A stretch of DNA of 64,000 nucleotides from Pontibacter korlensis (GTDB lineage Bacteria > Bacteroidota > Bacteroidia > Cytophagales > Hymenobacteraceae). Location: positions 3,396,001 to 3,460,000 of the forward strand of contig NZ_CP009621.1 in assembly GCF_000973725.1 (NCBI RefSeq). Reading direction: 5' to 3'. Positions 9,898-18,152 of this stretch are shown here, one piece after another. The notes below the pieces were generated by a model that did no database searches, had not been told where the DNA came from, and worked only from the letters and a program-made list of their open reading frames with translations. Both the position numbers and the translations under genes were made by a program. How positions within the stretch are numbered: position 1 is the stretch's first letter; each line of letters opens with the position of its first letter.

Positions 9898-10430
9898 ATG
9901 CTTTTAAATCCTGATATTGAACGTATGCCCTTGGAGAAGTTCTGGAAGCTTCAGAACAGTCGCTTAAAGGAACAGGTTACTTACCTCTACAACAAGGTGC
10001 TATCTATTATGATAAATCTGCGAAGCGCACACATGTTAAGATGGGGCCAATTGTTGGGCGGGCAGATGAGATGCTCATCAGTCATGGTGTTAATTTTTTC
10101 CATACACAAGTAGAAGATGTTCTGAAAGAGCTGCTGCATATTTCTTCCTATTACCAAGTAACCGCGACCCGCACCGGTAGTATGGATAAGGTAGAAGTTA
10201 GCAATGAACTGGACGAGTTTTATATGCATACACTAGGTCTGAGTGAAATAACAGAAGAAAGCGTGGTGCAGCATGAAAGCCTGCGACAGCTCAGAGGCGA
10301 GTGCATCAAAAAAATAAAGGACAACATCGGCCTGTCGATGGATGTGAAGCTGGTGGCTTACGGTGCATTACCGAGAAGCGAGGGCGGCAAGCTGAGCAGA
10401 ATTAAAGATCTAAGAACTGTATATTCATGA
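9898..10430 (+). pseudogene. paaK: Phenylacetate-CoA ligase with its middle deleted
   Basis: The first 33 codons (LNPDIERMPLEKFWKLQ, then RLKEQVTYLYNKV) are a normal PaaK N-terminus. From about 10000, in another frame, the sequence continues as a normal PaaK C-terminus (THVKMGPIVGRADEMLISHG, SSYYQVTATRTGSMDKVEV, GALPRSEGGKLSR). Roughly 260 codons between them are gone, including the whole AMP-binding core. The deletion also shifts the frame, so no adenylating enzyme can be made. The remnant ends by overlapping the paaE start (ATGA). Without a second paaK elsewhere, this strain could not activate phenylacetate for the intact operon below. Confidence 0.88.
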
Positions 10431-11500
10431 GTAAATTTCACAAGGTAAAAATCAAACGCATCAATAGGGAAACGCACGACTGCGTCACCGTGTCGCTGGA
10501 TGTACCGGAGGAGCTGAAAGATACCTTCCGCTATACCCAGGGGCAGTACCTTACGTTCAGGCGGCAGCTTAACAATGAGGAACTCAGACGCTCTTACTCT
10601 ATATGTTCCAGTCCTTTGGAGAATGAGTGGAAGGTGGCGATTAAGAAAGTGCCGGAGGGGCGATTTTCCAGCTATGCCAACGAGGCCCTACAGGTAGGGG
10701 AGGAACTGGAAGTGATGCCTCCGATGGGGCGCTTCTATACCGAACTGCACCCGGAGAACGAGAAGTTGTATGTGATGTTTGCAGCTGGCAGCGGTATCAC
10801 ACCGGTGCTCTCCATTATGAAAACCATTTTGTTGACGGAGCCGAAGAGCCAGGTATACCTTATCTACGGAAACAAGGGGCGCAACTCTATCATCTTTAAA
10901 GAAGAGATAGAAGGGCTGAAGAACAAGTACATGGACAGGCTGAGCGTGTACCATATCCTGAGCAGGGAGCATAGTGACACTGAGCTCTTCTTTGGCCGTA
11001 TAGATAAAGAGAAGACCAACGTTTTTCTGGATAACATTATTGAGCCCGGACAGATTGACGAATGCTTTATCTGCGGTCCGGAGGAAATGATTTTTGGCGT
11101 GAAAGATGCTTTGCTGGAGGCGGGTGTAGACAGTAAAAAAGTGCATTTTGAGCTGTTCACCACAGGTAATAGTGGTAAGAAGGAAAGCCGCAAAGAGCGA
11201 CCTGCCGGTAAGGCAGACAAGCAGAGTAAAGTAACCATAAAAACGGATGGTGTGGTGATGAACCTGGATATGTCGTACTACGGCAATACCATTCTGGACG
11301 CCGCCATTGAACAAGGTGCTGATCTGCCTTACTCATGTAAAGGAGGCGTTTGCAGTACCTGTCGCGCCAAAGTAATAGAAGGAGAAGTGGAGATGGATGT
11401 AAACTACTCGCTTGAACCCGAAGAGGTGAAGGCTGGTTATATATTAACATGCCAGGCTCGTCCGCTGACAGAGAAGGTTGTAGTTGATTTTGACCAATAA
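10427..11500 (+). CDS. paaE: 1,2-phenylacetyl-CoA epoxidase, reductase subunit PaaE
   Basis: PaaE passes electrons from NADPH through FAD and a plant-type 2Fe-2S cluster to the PaaAC oxygenase. The 357 residues show an FAD domain with RRSYSICSSP (near 50), an NAD(P) domain with MFAAGSGITPVLSIMKT (near 116), and a C-terminal ferredoxin domain. That last domain has three cluster cysteines in CKGGVCSTC (near 304) and the fourth in YILTCQARP. A low-complexity linker, SGKKESRKERPAGK, joins the last two domains. The ATG overlaps the stop of the paaK remnant. Having paaE before paaA is unlike the E. coli paaABCDE order. Confidence 0.95.
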   Translation: MSKFHKVKIKRINRETHDCVTVSLDVPEELKDTFRYTQGQYLTFRRQLNNEELRRSYSICSSPLENEWKVAIKKVPEGRFSSYANEALQVGEELEVMPPMGRFYTELHPENEKLYVMFAAGSGITPVLSIMKTILLTEPKSQVYLIYGNKGRNSIIFKEEIEGLKNKYMDRLSVYHILSREHSDTELFFGRIDKEKTNVFLDNIIEPGQIDECFICGPEEMIFGVKDALLEAGVDSKKVHFELFTTGNSGKKESRKERPAGKADKQSKVTIKTDGVVMNLDMSYYGNTILDAAIEQGADLPYSCKGGVCSTCRAKVIEGEVEMDVNYSLEPEEVKAGYILTCQARPLTEKVVVDFDQ

Positions 11501-11518
11501 TATTTTTAGTTTTAAATA

Positions 11519-11532
11519 CTAACGAACGTTAG
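11519..11532 (+). promoter_or_regulatory. PaaR-like operator in front of paaA
   Basis: CTAACGAACGTTAG is a perfect match to the CNAACGNNCGTTNG palindrome known for Thermus PaaR. It lies between the paaE stop and the paaA ATG at 11550, only 17 bp from the start codon. It could act as a roadblock or control an internal promoter for the epoxidase genes; no clear TAnnTTTG box is seen upstream of it. Confidence 0.6.
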
Positions 11533-11549
11533 TTAATGATCAAGAAGCT

Positions 11550-12512
11550 ATGGAAGAGGTAGAAGTAAATCTGGAAGAACAATTTGAAGCAAAGGTTGCC
11601 AAAGATATCAGAATAGAGCCGAAGGACTGGATGCCGGATGCCTACCGTAAAACACTCATCCGACAGATATCGCAGCATGCGCATTCTGAAATTGTAGGGA
11701 TGTTGCCAGAGGGAAATTGGATCACACGTGCTCCCTCGCTTAAGCGCAAGGCTATTTTGTTGGCAAAAGTGCAGGATGAGGCAGGTCACGGCTTGTATTT
11801 ATATAGTGCCGCAGAAACATTGGGCGCCTCCCGCGACCAGATGATTGCAGACCTGCATTCTGGTAAGGCCAAGTACTCCAGTATCTTTAACTACCCAACC
11901 CTTTCATGGGCGGATATCGGGGCCATTGGCTGGCTTGTGGATGGCGCTGCTATCATGAACCAGGTGCCCTTGTGTCGTACGTCTTACGGCCCTTATGCTC
12001 GTGCAATGGTACGTGTGTGTAAAGAAGAAAGCTTCCATCAGCGGCAGGGCTTCGAGATTATGATGAAGCTGTGCAACGGTGCACCAGAGCAAAAGAAGAT
12101 GGCGCAGGAAGCTTTTAACCGTTGGTGGTGGCCTACACTGATGATGTTTGGGCCAAAAGACGATGAGTCGCCGAACACGGAACAGTCGATGCGCTGGAGA
12201 ATCAAACGCTTCACCAACGACGAATTGCGGCAGCGCTTTGTTGACATGATGGTGCCTCAGGCGGAGTTTCTAGGCTTGACCGTGCCGGATAAAGACCTGA
12301 AGTGGAACGAGAAGAAAAACGGCTATGACTTTGGTGAAATAAACTGGAATGAATTCTGGAACGTGGTCAAAGGCAATGGCCCTTGCAACAAGCAGCGTAT
12401 CCAGACCCGTGTGAAAGCTTATGAAGAAGGTGCATGGGTACGCGAAGCCGCCCTCGCTCATGCCGAGAAAAGAGCACAGCGTGAGCGTCAGAAAGCAGAG
12501 CAGGCAGCATAG
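11550..12512 (+). CDS. paaA: 1,2-phenylacetyl-CoA epoxidase, catalytic subunit PaaA
   Basis: PaaA is the di-iron oxygenase subunit that epoxidises the ring of phenylacetyl-CoA. The 320-residue length matches the family. The carboxylate/His iron ligands are visible in [16 protein letters not shown] (near 72) and [11 protein letters not shown] (near 157). [18 protein letters not shown] and [15 protein letters not shown] are family signatures. The protein works as a heterohexamer with PaaC and depends on PaaB and PaaE, all encoded next to it. A 260-bp insertion follows before paaB. Confidence 0.97.
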   Translation: MEEVEVNLEEQFEAKVAKDIRIEPKDWMPDAYRKTLIRQISQHAHSEIVGMLPEGNWITRAPSLKRKAILLAKVQDEAGHGLYLYSAAETLGASRDQMIADLHSGKAKYSSIFNYPTLSWADIGAIGWLVDGAAIMNQVPLCRTSYGPYARAMVRVCKEESFHQRQGFEIMMKLCNGAPEQKKMAQEAFNRWWWPTLMMFGPKDDESPNTEQSMRWRIKRFTNDELRQRFVDMMVPQAEFLGLTVPDKDLKWNEKKNGYDFGEINWNEFWNVVKGNGPCNKQRIQTRVKAYEEGAWVREAALAHAEKRAQRERQKAEQAA

Positions 12513-12538
12513 GGTGTTGCCCAAGCAGTGCTTAAGTT

Positions 12539-12698
12539 ACCCAGCCCTAACCCTTCCGGGGAGGGGAATTTTTGCGTAATGCTACGAAGCAGAAAAATTA
12601 GCCAAGTGCACGGCTGACGAATTTTTGTTTGAGTGTTCAGCGAGTTCAAATTCGTCTTGATTCTTTTGCTTCCTTTTCTCATCAAAGAGAAAAGGAAG
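12539..12698. repeat. Repetitive intergenic element inside the paa operon
   Basis: The space between paaA and paaB, genes normally adjacent, holds a degenerate copy of the ACCCASCCCTRACC...GGAGGGGAAT repeat (12539-12572). It also holds a strong hairpin, CTTCCTTTTCTC (12669-12680) and GAGAAAAGGAAG (12687-12698), with a 6-nt loop. Related copies of the first part are at 16883-16914 and 53800-53832. No coding sequence is seen. A stable stem in mid-operon could lower downstream expression or protect upstream mRNA. Confidence 0.6.
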
Positions 12699-12796
12699 GC
12701 CTAGCCGGCGAGGCGAAAAGTTGGTTTAGTAGATACAGTGCCGACTTAAAATAAAGAGGCAAAACCTCATTAATGTACTTTAACAAAGTAAAACAT

Positions 12797-13084
12797 ATGA
12801 ATACAAAAGAATGGCCTCTTTGGGAAGTCTTCATCAGAAGCAAACAAGGCCTTGACCATAAACACGTAGGCAGCCTGCATGCTGCGGATGCCGAAATGGC
12901 TATCCAGAATGCCCGCGATGTGTATACCCGCCGTATGGAAGGCGTGAGTATATGGGTGGTGGAGTCGAAGCATATACATGCTTCTAACCCTGATGATGCC
13001 GCTGCTTTCTACGAGCCTGCAAACGACAAAGTATACCGCCATCCTACATTCTATGAGGTGCCTGCGGAAATTAAAAATATGTAA
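12797..13084 (+). CDS. paaB: 1,2-phenylacetyl-CoA epoxidase subunit PaaB
   Basis: PaaB is a small structural subunit that helps PaaE reach the PaaAC oxygenase. The protein begins WPLWEVFIRSKQGLDHKHVGSLHA, the family signature, and has DAEMAIQNARDVYTRR and SIWVVESKHIHAS. I start it at the Met at 12797 (MNTKEWPLWEVF, 95 aa), the usual position. An upstream in-frame Met at 12773 would add eight residues not expected in the family. paaC follows after 5 bases. Confidence 0.95.
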   Translation: MNTKEWPLWEVFIRSKQGLDHKHVGSLHAADAEMAIQNARDVYTRRMEGVSIWVVESKHIHASNPDDAAAFYEPANDKVYRHPTFYEVPAEIKNM

Positions 13085-13089
13085 CAGTT

Positions 13090-13920
13090 ATGATGCACAA
13101 CCACGAAAATGCGCCGCACCTGCACGAGCAGCACTTCAATACGCCTGTACAGGACTATGCGCCTGAAGTGAAGCAGCTGTTGCTGGACTATACCTTGCAA
13201 CTGGCTGATACTACCTTTATTCTGGGGCATCGCCTTTCAGAGTGGTGCGGACATGGACCAGTGCTGGAGCAGGACATGGCCTTGTCTAACATTGCGCTGG
13301 ATTTGATCGGCGAGACCCGCAGCTTATATCAGTATGCGGCAGAGCTGGAAGGTAAAGGCCGTACAGAAGATGACCTGGCATACCTGCGTGATGCCGTGGA
13401 ATATAAGAACCCACTGCTGGTAGAACAGCCGAATGGCGATTTTGGCGATACCATCATGCGCCAATTTATCTTCGACAGCTTCCATTACTTTTTCCTGAAA
13501 GAACTTCAGAATAGCACCGACCACCGCTTGGCCGCTATTGCTGAAAAGTCTTTAAAAGAATCCAGCTATCATATCAAGTGGAGCTCAGAATGGGTAATCC
13601 GCCTGGGTGACGGCACAGAGGAAAGCAGGCAGCGTATTGAAAAAGCCATTGAGAACCTATGGCCTTTTTCAGGTGAACTGTTTACGATGACAGGCACTGA
13701 AAAAGCTTTGTTAGAATTAGGTGTCATCTCGGATTATAGTATGATAAAGCAAAGCTCAGATGCCCACATTGCTAAGGTGTTCAAGGAGGCTACTCTGGAA
13801 ATTCCGCAAAACATCTGGATGCAATCAGGAGGCAAGGAAGGAAGACACACAGAACATCTCGGCTTTATTCTGACGGAGCTGCAATACCTGCAAAGAGCTT
13901 ATCCAGGCCTGGAGTGGTAG
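13090..13920 (+). CDS. paaC: 1,2-phenylacetyl-CoA epoxidase, structural subunit PaaC
   Basis: PaaC is the ferritin-like partner of PaaA that has lost its own iron site and scaffolds the oxygenase. The 276 residues carry DTTFILGHRLSEWCGHGP (near 40), NIALDLIGETRSLYQYA (near 65) and FLKELQNSTDHRLAAIAEKSLKE (near 135), all typical. The start codon lies 5 bases after paaB, so the two are probably co-translated. The C-terminus GRHTEHLGFILTELQYLQR is also conserved. Confidence 0.95.
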   Translation: MMHNHENAPHLHEQHFNTPVQDYAPEVKQLLLDYTLQLADTTFILGHRLSEWCGHGPVLEQDMALSNIALDLIGETRSLYQYAAELEGKGRTEDDLAYLRDAVEYKNPLLVEQPNGDFGDTIMRQFIFDSFHYFFLKELQNSTDHRLAAIAEKSLKESSYHIKWSSEWVIRLGDGTEESRQRIEKAIENLWPFSGELFTMTGTEKALLELGVISDYSMIKQSSDAHIAKVFKEATLEIPQNIWMQSGGKEGRHTEHLGFILTELQYLQRAYPGLEW

Positions 13921-14015
13921 CGGCGTAGGCTTTCTCATTCTGAATGCTCTTTCGGATCGAAAGTCCGGAACAGCAAAAAAGCTTAAAACCTGACATACAG
14001 TATCTATAATCTGAT

Positions 14016-14504
14016 TTGAACACAGAAGATAAAATCTGGCAATATTTAGAAGATGTTTCCGACCCTGAGGTTCCGGTGCTGAGCGTGGTGGACCTGGGGG
14101 TGGTACGCAATGTGCAGGTACAGGACGAAGAGGTGCAGGTGACAATTACACCTACCTATTCCGGATGTCCTGCCATGAACACCATTGCCACAGATATCAG
14201 ACTGAAACTACTGGCAGAAGGATTCAAATCGGTTCGCATCAATATGCAGCTGAGTCCCGCCTGGACCACCGACTGGCTTTCAGAAAAGGGCAAAGTAAAA
14301 TTAGAGGAGTACGGCATTGCTCCTCCTGTGGAGGATGGAGGAGACATACATGCCCTGTTTGGCAGAGACACCACCGTGCGCTGCCCGCTTTGTAAATCAG
14401 AAAACACAAAACTGATCAGCCAGTTTGGCTCCACTGCCTGTAAAGCACTTTACCAGTGCAACGAATGCCTGGAGCCTTTCGACTATTTTAAATGCCTGAA
14501 ATAA
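14016..14504 (+). CDS. paaD: 1,2-phenylacetyl-CoA epoxidase assembly factor PaaD
   Basis: PaaD is a MIP18/DUF59-type protein thought to help build the iron or Fe-S centres of the epoxidase. The N-terminal DUF59 part contains VSDPEVPVLSVVDLGVV and TPTYSGCPAM. The C-terminal part has a likely zinc-binding set, CPLCKSEN and CNECLEPFDYFKC. The only sensible start is TTG at 14016, because no ATG or GTG lies in frame before the conserved DPEVPVLS motif. At 162 aa the length is normal. It is followed 3 bases later by paaG. Confidence 0.92.
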   Translation: MNTEDKIWQYLEDVSDPEVPVLSVVDLGVVRNVQVQDEEVQVTITPTYSGCPAMNTIATDIRLKLLAEGFKSVRINMQLSPAWTTDWLSEKGKVKLEEYGIAPPVEDGGDIHALFGRDTTVRCPLCKSENTKLISQFGSTACKALYQCNECLEPFDYFKCLK

Positions 14505-14507
14505 AAC

Positions 14508-15293
14508 ATGGAAGAAAACAACTACATCAAATATGCCTTTGAGGCTGGCGTCGCCACCATCACCCTGAACAGGCCAGACATTTTTAACAGCTTTAACCGT
14601 GAAATGGCTCTATCGTTGCAGGAGCGCCTGCGCAAGATTCAGCAAAATGAGGAAGTGCGGGCTGTGCTGCTAACTGGCGAAGGCAAAGCTTTCTGTGCTG
14701 GCCAGGATCTGGCTGAGGCGACAGCGGCGGATGCGATGGAAATATCAAAGATAGTAGATCAGCATTACAACCCGATTGTGCTGCTGCTCCGGCAACTCGA
14801 AAAGCCAGTGGTGGCTGCCGTGAACGGTGTAGCGGCAGGTGCCGGTGCCAATCTAGCCCTTGCCTGCGACATTGTGGTGGCCAAAGAGTCAGCTTCTTTT
14901 ATTCAGGCGTTCAGTAAGATCGGACTTATACCTGACAGCGGCGGCACCTTCTTTTTACCCCGCCTGATAGGGTTACAAAGAGCCAGCGCTTTGATGATGA
15001 CAGGGGATAAGGTGAGTGCAAAAGAAGCGCAGGAAATGGGTATGATTTATAAAGCCTTTCCAGATGATGCTTTTGAAAACGAGGTTAGTAGCTTGGTGAA
15101 GCGCCTGGCACAGATGCCGACAAAAGGCCTCGCTTATACCAAGGCTTTACTGAATTGTACTTTCGATTTAAGTCTTGATGAGCAATTGCGGCATGAGTCG
15201 ACCTACCAGCATCGCGCAGGCGTTACAGACGATTTTAAAGAGGGGGTGCAGGCATTCATTCAAAAAAGAAAACCAGAGTTCAAAGGACAATGA
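14508..15293 (+). CDS. paaG: 2-(1,2-epoxy-1,2-dihydrophenyl)acetyl-CoA isomerase
   Basis: A crotonase-fold enzyme of 261 aa that converts the phenylacetyl-CoA epoxide to the seven-membered oxepin-CoA and also acts in later beta-oxidation. AFCAGQDLAEA (near 62) and VNGVAAGAGANLALACD (near 103) form the CoA site and oxyanion hole. IPDSGGTFFLPRLIG (near 140) contains the Asp typical of PaaG. YTKALLNCTFDLSLDEQL at the C-terminus fits the family. Its stop overlaps the paaH start (ATGA). Confidence 0.9.
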   Translation: MEENNYIKYAFEAGVATITLNRPDIFNSFNREMALSLQERLRKIQQNEEVRAVLLTGEGKAFCAGQDLAEATAADAMEISKIVDQHYNPIVLLLRQLEKPVVAAVNGVAAGAGANLALACDIVVAKESASFIQAFSKIGLIPDSGGTFFLPRLIGLQRASALMMTGDKVSAKEAQEMGMIYKAFPDDAFENEVSSLVKRLAQMPTKGLAYTKALLNCTFDLSLDEQLRHESTYQHRAGVTDDFKEGVQAFIQKRKPEFKGQ

Positions 15294-16459
15294 CGATCGG
15301 CATCATCGGCAGTGGAGCTATGGGAGCAGGCATTGCGCAAGTAATAGCTTCCGCGGGACATAAGGTTTACATTCTTGATAAAAATAATAAGGCTCTGGAG
15401 CGTGCGGCACAAAGCATAAAAAGCTCACTGGATATACTCTGCTCAAAAGGCAAGATATCCGAATCAGAAGCAGGAGAAATCTACGGGCGCATTTACTTGA
15501 CGGAAGAGCACCAGGACTGCGCTGCCTGTGCTCTTGTTTTGGAGGCGGTAATCGAGGACTTGGAGGTAAAGCAGAACTTGTTCCGGGAACTAGAGATGAT
15601 CGTTTCAAATAGTTGCATCCTGGCGAGCAATACTTCTTCGCTATCCATTGCCTCCATTGCATCGGCTTGTCAGAAGCCGGAGCGTTTTATCGGTATACAC
15701 TTCTTCAACCCTGCTCCGATCATGAAGCTGGTTGAAATCATACCGGCAGTGCAGACAAGGGAAGGACTGGCCGACGAAATTAAAGCCTTGGTAACTTTGT
15801 GGGGGAAAACACCAGTAATTGCCAAAGATACTCCTGGCTTTATCGTCAATAGAGTGGCGCGTCCTTTCTACGGCGAGGCAATCCGTTTGCTGGAAGAGGG
15901 CATAGCCGATGCCGCAACCATTGATTGGGCAATGACCGAACTGGGTGGGTTCAAGATGGGGCCTTTTACCTTGATGGACTTTATCGGCCATGATGTGAAT
16001 TATCGGGTGACGGAATCTGTCTTTGCAGCCTTCTTTTATGACCCACGATACAAGCCCTCCTTTACACAAAAGCGTCTCTTCGAAGCTGGATACTATGGCC
16101 GTAAGTCAGGCAGGGGCTTTTACAGTTACCAGGAAGGAGTTTCACAGCCGGAACCAAAGAAGAACAGGGAGCATGGCCTTTATATCCTTCACCGCATCCT
16201 GGCGATGCTGATCGCCGAGGCTGTAGATGCGCTGGTGCTAAACGTGGCCTCTAAAGAGGACTTGGAACTGGCCATGACCAAAGGGGTAAATTACCCGAAA
16301 GGTTTACTGGCCTGGGCAGATGAGTGGGGGTTGGAAAACGTGCTGCAGGTATTAGATGACCTTTATGAAGAGTACCATGAGGACCGCTACCGGGCAAGCC
16401 ACATGCTCCGAAAAATAGTACGGTCTGGCCAAACATCTTTCGCATATGAACGAGCCTAA
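15290..16459 (+). CDS. paaH: 3-hydroxyacyl-CoA dehydrogenase
   Basis: PaaH oxidises 3-hydroxyadipyl-CoA to 3-oxoadipyl-CoA with NAD. It has an N-terminal Rossmann motif GIIGSGAMGAGIAQVIASAG, the family signature RFIGIHFFNPAPIMKLVEII (near 130), and the C-terminal domain start DTPGFIVNRVARPF. A second short C-terminal repeat (residues 285-385) is present. At 389 aa it is shorter than the about 475 aa of E. coli PaaH but normal for Bacteroidota. The ATG overlaps paaG, and its last 14 bases overlap paaI, so coupling is tight. Confidence 0.92.
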   Translation: MTIGIIGSGAMGAGIAQVIASAGHKVYILDKNNKALERAAQSIKSSLDILCSKGKISESEAGEIYGRIYLTEEHQDCAACALVLEAVIEDLEVKQNLFRELEMIVSNSCILASNTSSLSIASIASACQKPERFIGIHFFNPAPIMKLVEIIPAVQTREGLADEIKALVTLWGKTPVIAKDTPGFIVNRVARPFYGEAIRLLEEGIADAATIDWAMTELGGFKMGPFTLMDFIGHDVNYRVTESVFAAFFYDPRYKPSFTQKRLFEAGYYGRKSGRGFYSYQEGVSQPEPKKNREHGLYILHRILAMLIAEAVDALVLNVASKEDLELAMTKGVNYPKGLLAWADEWGLENVLQVLDDLYEEYHEDRYRASHMLRKIVRSGQTSFAYERA

Positions 16460-16874
16460 AGAAAAATTAAGTAAAGCAGAAGAGGTACTGCACCGCATGC
16501 TGGAGAAGGATGCCTATAGTAAGCTGCTTGGACTGCAGATAGACGAAGTAGGAGAAGGTTACTGCCGCCTGCACTTTCAGGTGCGGGAAGACATGCTAAA
16601 CGGCTTCGGTATACTACATGGTGGCGTCACCTATTCCGCTGCCGACAGTGCATTTGCCTTTGCCTGCAACAGTCACGGGCGCCTGAGTGTTGCGCTCAGC
16701 ACCAACATGGATTATCTCGAAGCAGGTAAACTCGGTGACTCACTGACTGTGGAGGCTAAAGAGGAAAGCCTGAAAAACAAGGTAGGAGTGTACCAGATCC
16801 GGATCACGAATCAGGAAGGTGTGTTGGTTGCGCTGTTTAAAGGCACCTCTTACCGAACCAGCAAAGACATATAA
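16446..16874 (+). CDS. paaI: Hydroxyphenylacetyl-CoA thioesterase
   Basis: A 142-residue hotdog-fold thioesterase that releases CoA from dead-end ring-hydroxylated phenylacetyl-CoA and so protects the CoA pool. The active-site segment GFGILHGGVTYSAADSAFAFA (near 57) and NMDYLEAGKLGDSLTVEA (near 87) are intact, unlike the fragment at 9.05 kb. It overlaps the end of paaH by 14 bases. A palindromic repeat follows directly. Confidence 0.93.
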   Translation: MNEPKEKLSKAEEVLHRMLEKDAYSKLLGLQIDEVGEGYCRLHFQVREDMLNGFGILHGGVTYSAADSAFAFACNSHGRLSVALSTNMDYLEAGKLGDSLTVEAKEESLKNKVGVYQIRITNQEGVLVALFKGTSYRTSKDI

Positions 16875-16882
16875 GTATATAC

Positions 16883-16914
16883 ATTCCCCTCCTTGGAGGG
16901 GTTAGGGGTGGGTT
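16883..16914. repeat. Copy of the ACCCACCCCTAACC/GGAGGGGAAT repeat
   Basis: Read on the minus strand, these 32 bases give AACCCACCCCTAACCCCTCC followed by AAGGAGGGGAAT, with CCCCTCC/GGAGGGG able to pair. The same unit occurs at 53800-53832 and, degraded, at 12539-12572. It sits between paaI and paaJ and extends the paaJ frame artificially upstream. Confidence 0.65.
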
Positions 16915-16943
16915 TAATAACCTCTATCAAACAGGATAAGATA

Positions 16944-18149
16944 ATGAAACAAGCATACCTCATAGACGGCATCCGTACCCCGATTGGCAACTTCGGTGGT
17001 ACCCTGGCGACCGTAAGACCTGATGACATGGCTGCCCTTGTGATTAAGGAACTGATGAAACGAAACCCCTCTGTTGACGGAGCGGAGATAGCTGATGTGA
17101 TATTGGGCTGTGCCAACCAGGCTGGAGAAGACAACCGGAATGTGGCGCGTATGTCGTTGCTGCTGGCTGGTTTGCCTTTCTCTGTGCCCGGTGAAACAAT
17201 AAACCGCCTGTGTGCTTCAGGCTTATCAGCAGCCATTGCAGCCAGCAGAGCTATACAATGCGGAGACGGTGATTTTTTTATTGCCGGTGGCGTTGAGAAT
17301 ATGACGCGTGGTCCTTGGGTCATTTCAAAAGCCAGTACTCCTTTTGGTAGAGACTCGGAAATGCACGACTCCAGTTTCGGCTGGCGTTTTGTGAATCCAA
17401 AGATGAAAGAGCTTTTCGGAACAGATGGCATGGGAGAAACAGCTGAAAACCTGGCAGAGCGCGAAAACATCAACCGTGAAGATCAGGACCAGTTTGCCCT
17501 CCGATCACAGCAGAAAGCAGCGGAAGCGCAAAAGAAGGGTCGCTTTAGCGAAGAGATTTTACCAGTAGAAATTCCGCAAGGCAAAGGCGACCCAAAAATC
17601 TTTGACAAGGACGAGTTCCTCAAACCATCCACCACAATGGAGGTGCTGGGGAAACTGCGGCCTGCCTTCCGGAAAAACGGTACGGTGACTGCTGGCAACG
17701 CCTCCGGATTGAACGATGGCGCAGCGGCTCTCTTGCTGGCATCAGAAGATGGTATCAGAAAGCACAACCTCACCCCAAAAGCACGCATTGTGTCGATGGG
17801 TGTAGCAGGTGTGGAGCCCCGCGTAATGGGTGTCGGACCGGTGCCAGCCAGCCAAATTGCCCTGAAAAAAGCAGGCCTTACCCTGAATGACATTGATCTG
17901 ATAGAGTTGAATGAGGCATTTGCTGCACAAAGCCTGGCTTGTATCAAGGGCTTCGGCTTAGAAGATAACGATCCGCGCATCAACCCTAACGGTGGCGCCA
18001 TCGCCTTAGGGCATCCCCTGGGCATGAGCGGTGCCAGAATTTTAAACACCGCTGCCATCGAACTGCACAAGCAGAACAAACGCTATGCCTTGGTGACCAT
18101 GTGTGTGGGCGTAGGGCAGGGTTATGCAGCTATCATAGAAAAAGTGTAA
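16944..18149 (+). CDS. paaJ: 3-oxoadipyl-CoA/3-oxo-5,6-dehydrosuberyl-CoA thiolase
   Basis: A 401-residue thiolase that ends the paa pathway by splitting 3-oxoadipyl-CoA into succinyl-CoA and acetyl-CoA. The nucleophilic Cys is in NRLCASGLSAAIAASRAI (near 90), the His in NPNGGAIALGHPLGMSGAR (near 345), and the second Cys in MCVGVGQGYAA near the end. VENMTRGPWVISK is typical of PaaJ/PcaF. I start at the ATG at 16944 (MKQAYLIDGIRTPIG). The frame upstream of it runs through the repeat and is not protein-like. Confidence 0.93.
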   Translation: MKQAYLIDGIRTPIGNFGGTLATVRPDDMAALVIKELMKRNPSVDGAEIADVILGCANQAGEDNRNVARMSLLLAGLPFSVPGETINRLCASGLSAAIAASRAIQCGDGDFFIAGGVENMTRGPWVISKASTPFGRDSEMHDSSFGWRFVNPKMKELFGTDGMGETAENLAERENINREDQDQFALRSQQKAAEAQKKGRFSEEILPVEIPQGKGDPKIFDKDEFLKPSTTMEVLGKLRPAFRKNGTVTAGNASGLNDGAAALLLASEDGIRKHNLTPKARIVSMGVAGVEPRVMGVGPVPASQIALKKAGLTLNDIDLIELNEAFAAQSLACIKGFGLEDNDPRINPNGGAIALGHPLGMSGARILNTAAIELHKQNKRYALVTMCVGVGQGYAAIIEKV

Positions 18150-18152
18150 AGG

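Noticed and set aside
9811..10113. A 100-residue open frame upstream of paaE
   Set aside because: Only part of it (PaaK N-terminus) is meaningful; the rest is out-of-frame read-through across the deletion, so it is included in the paaK pseudogene.
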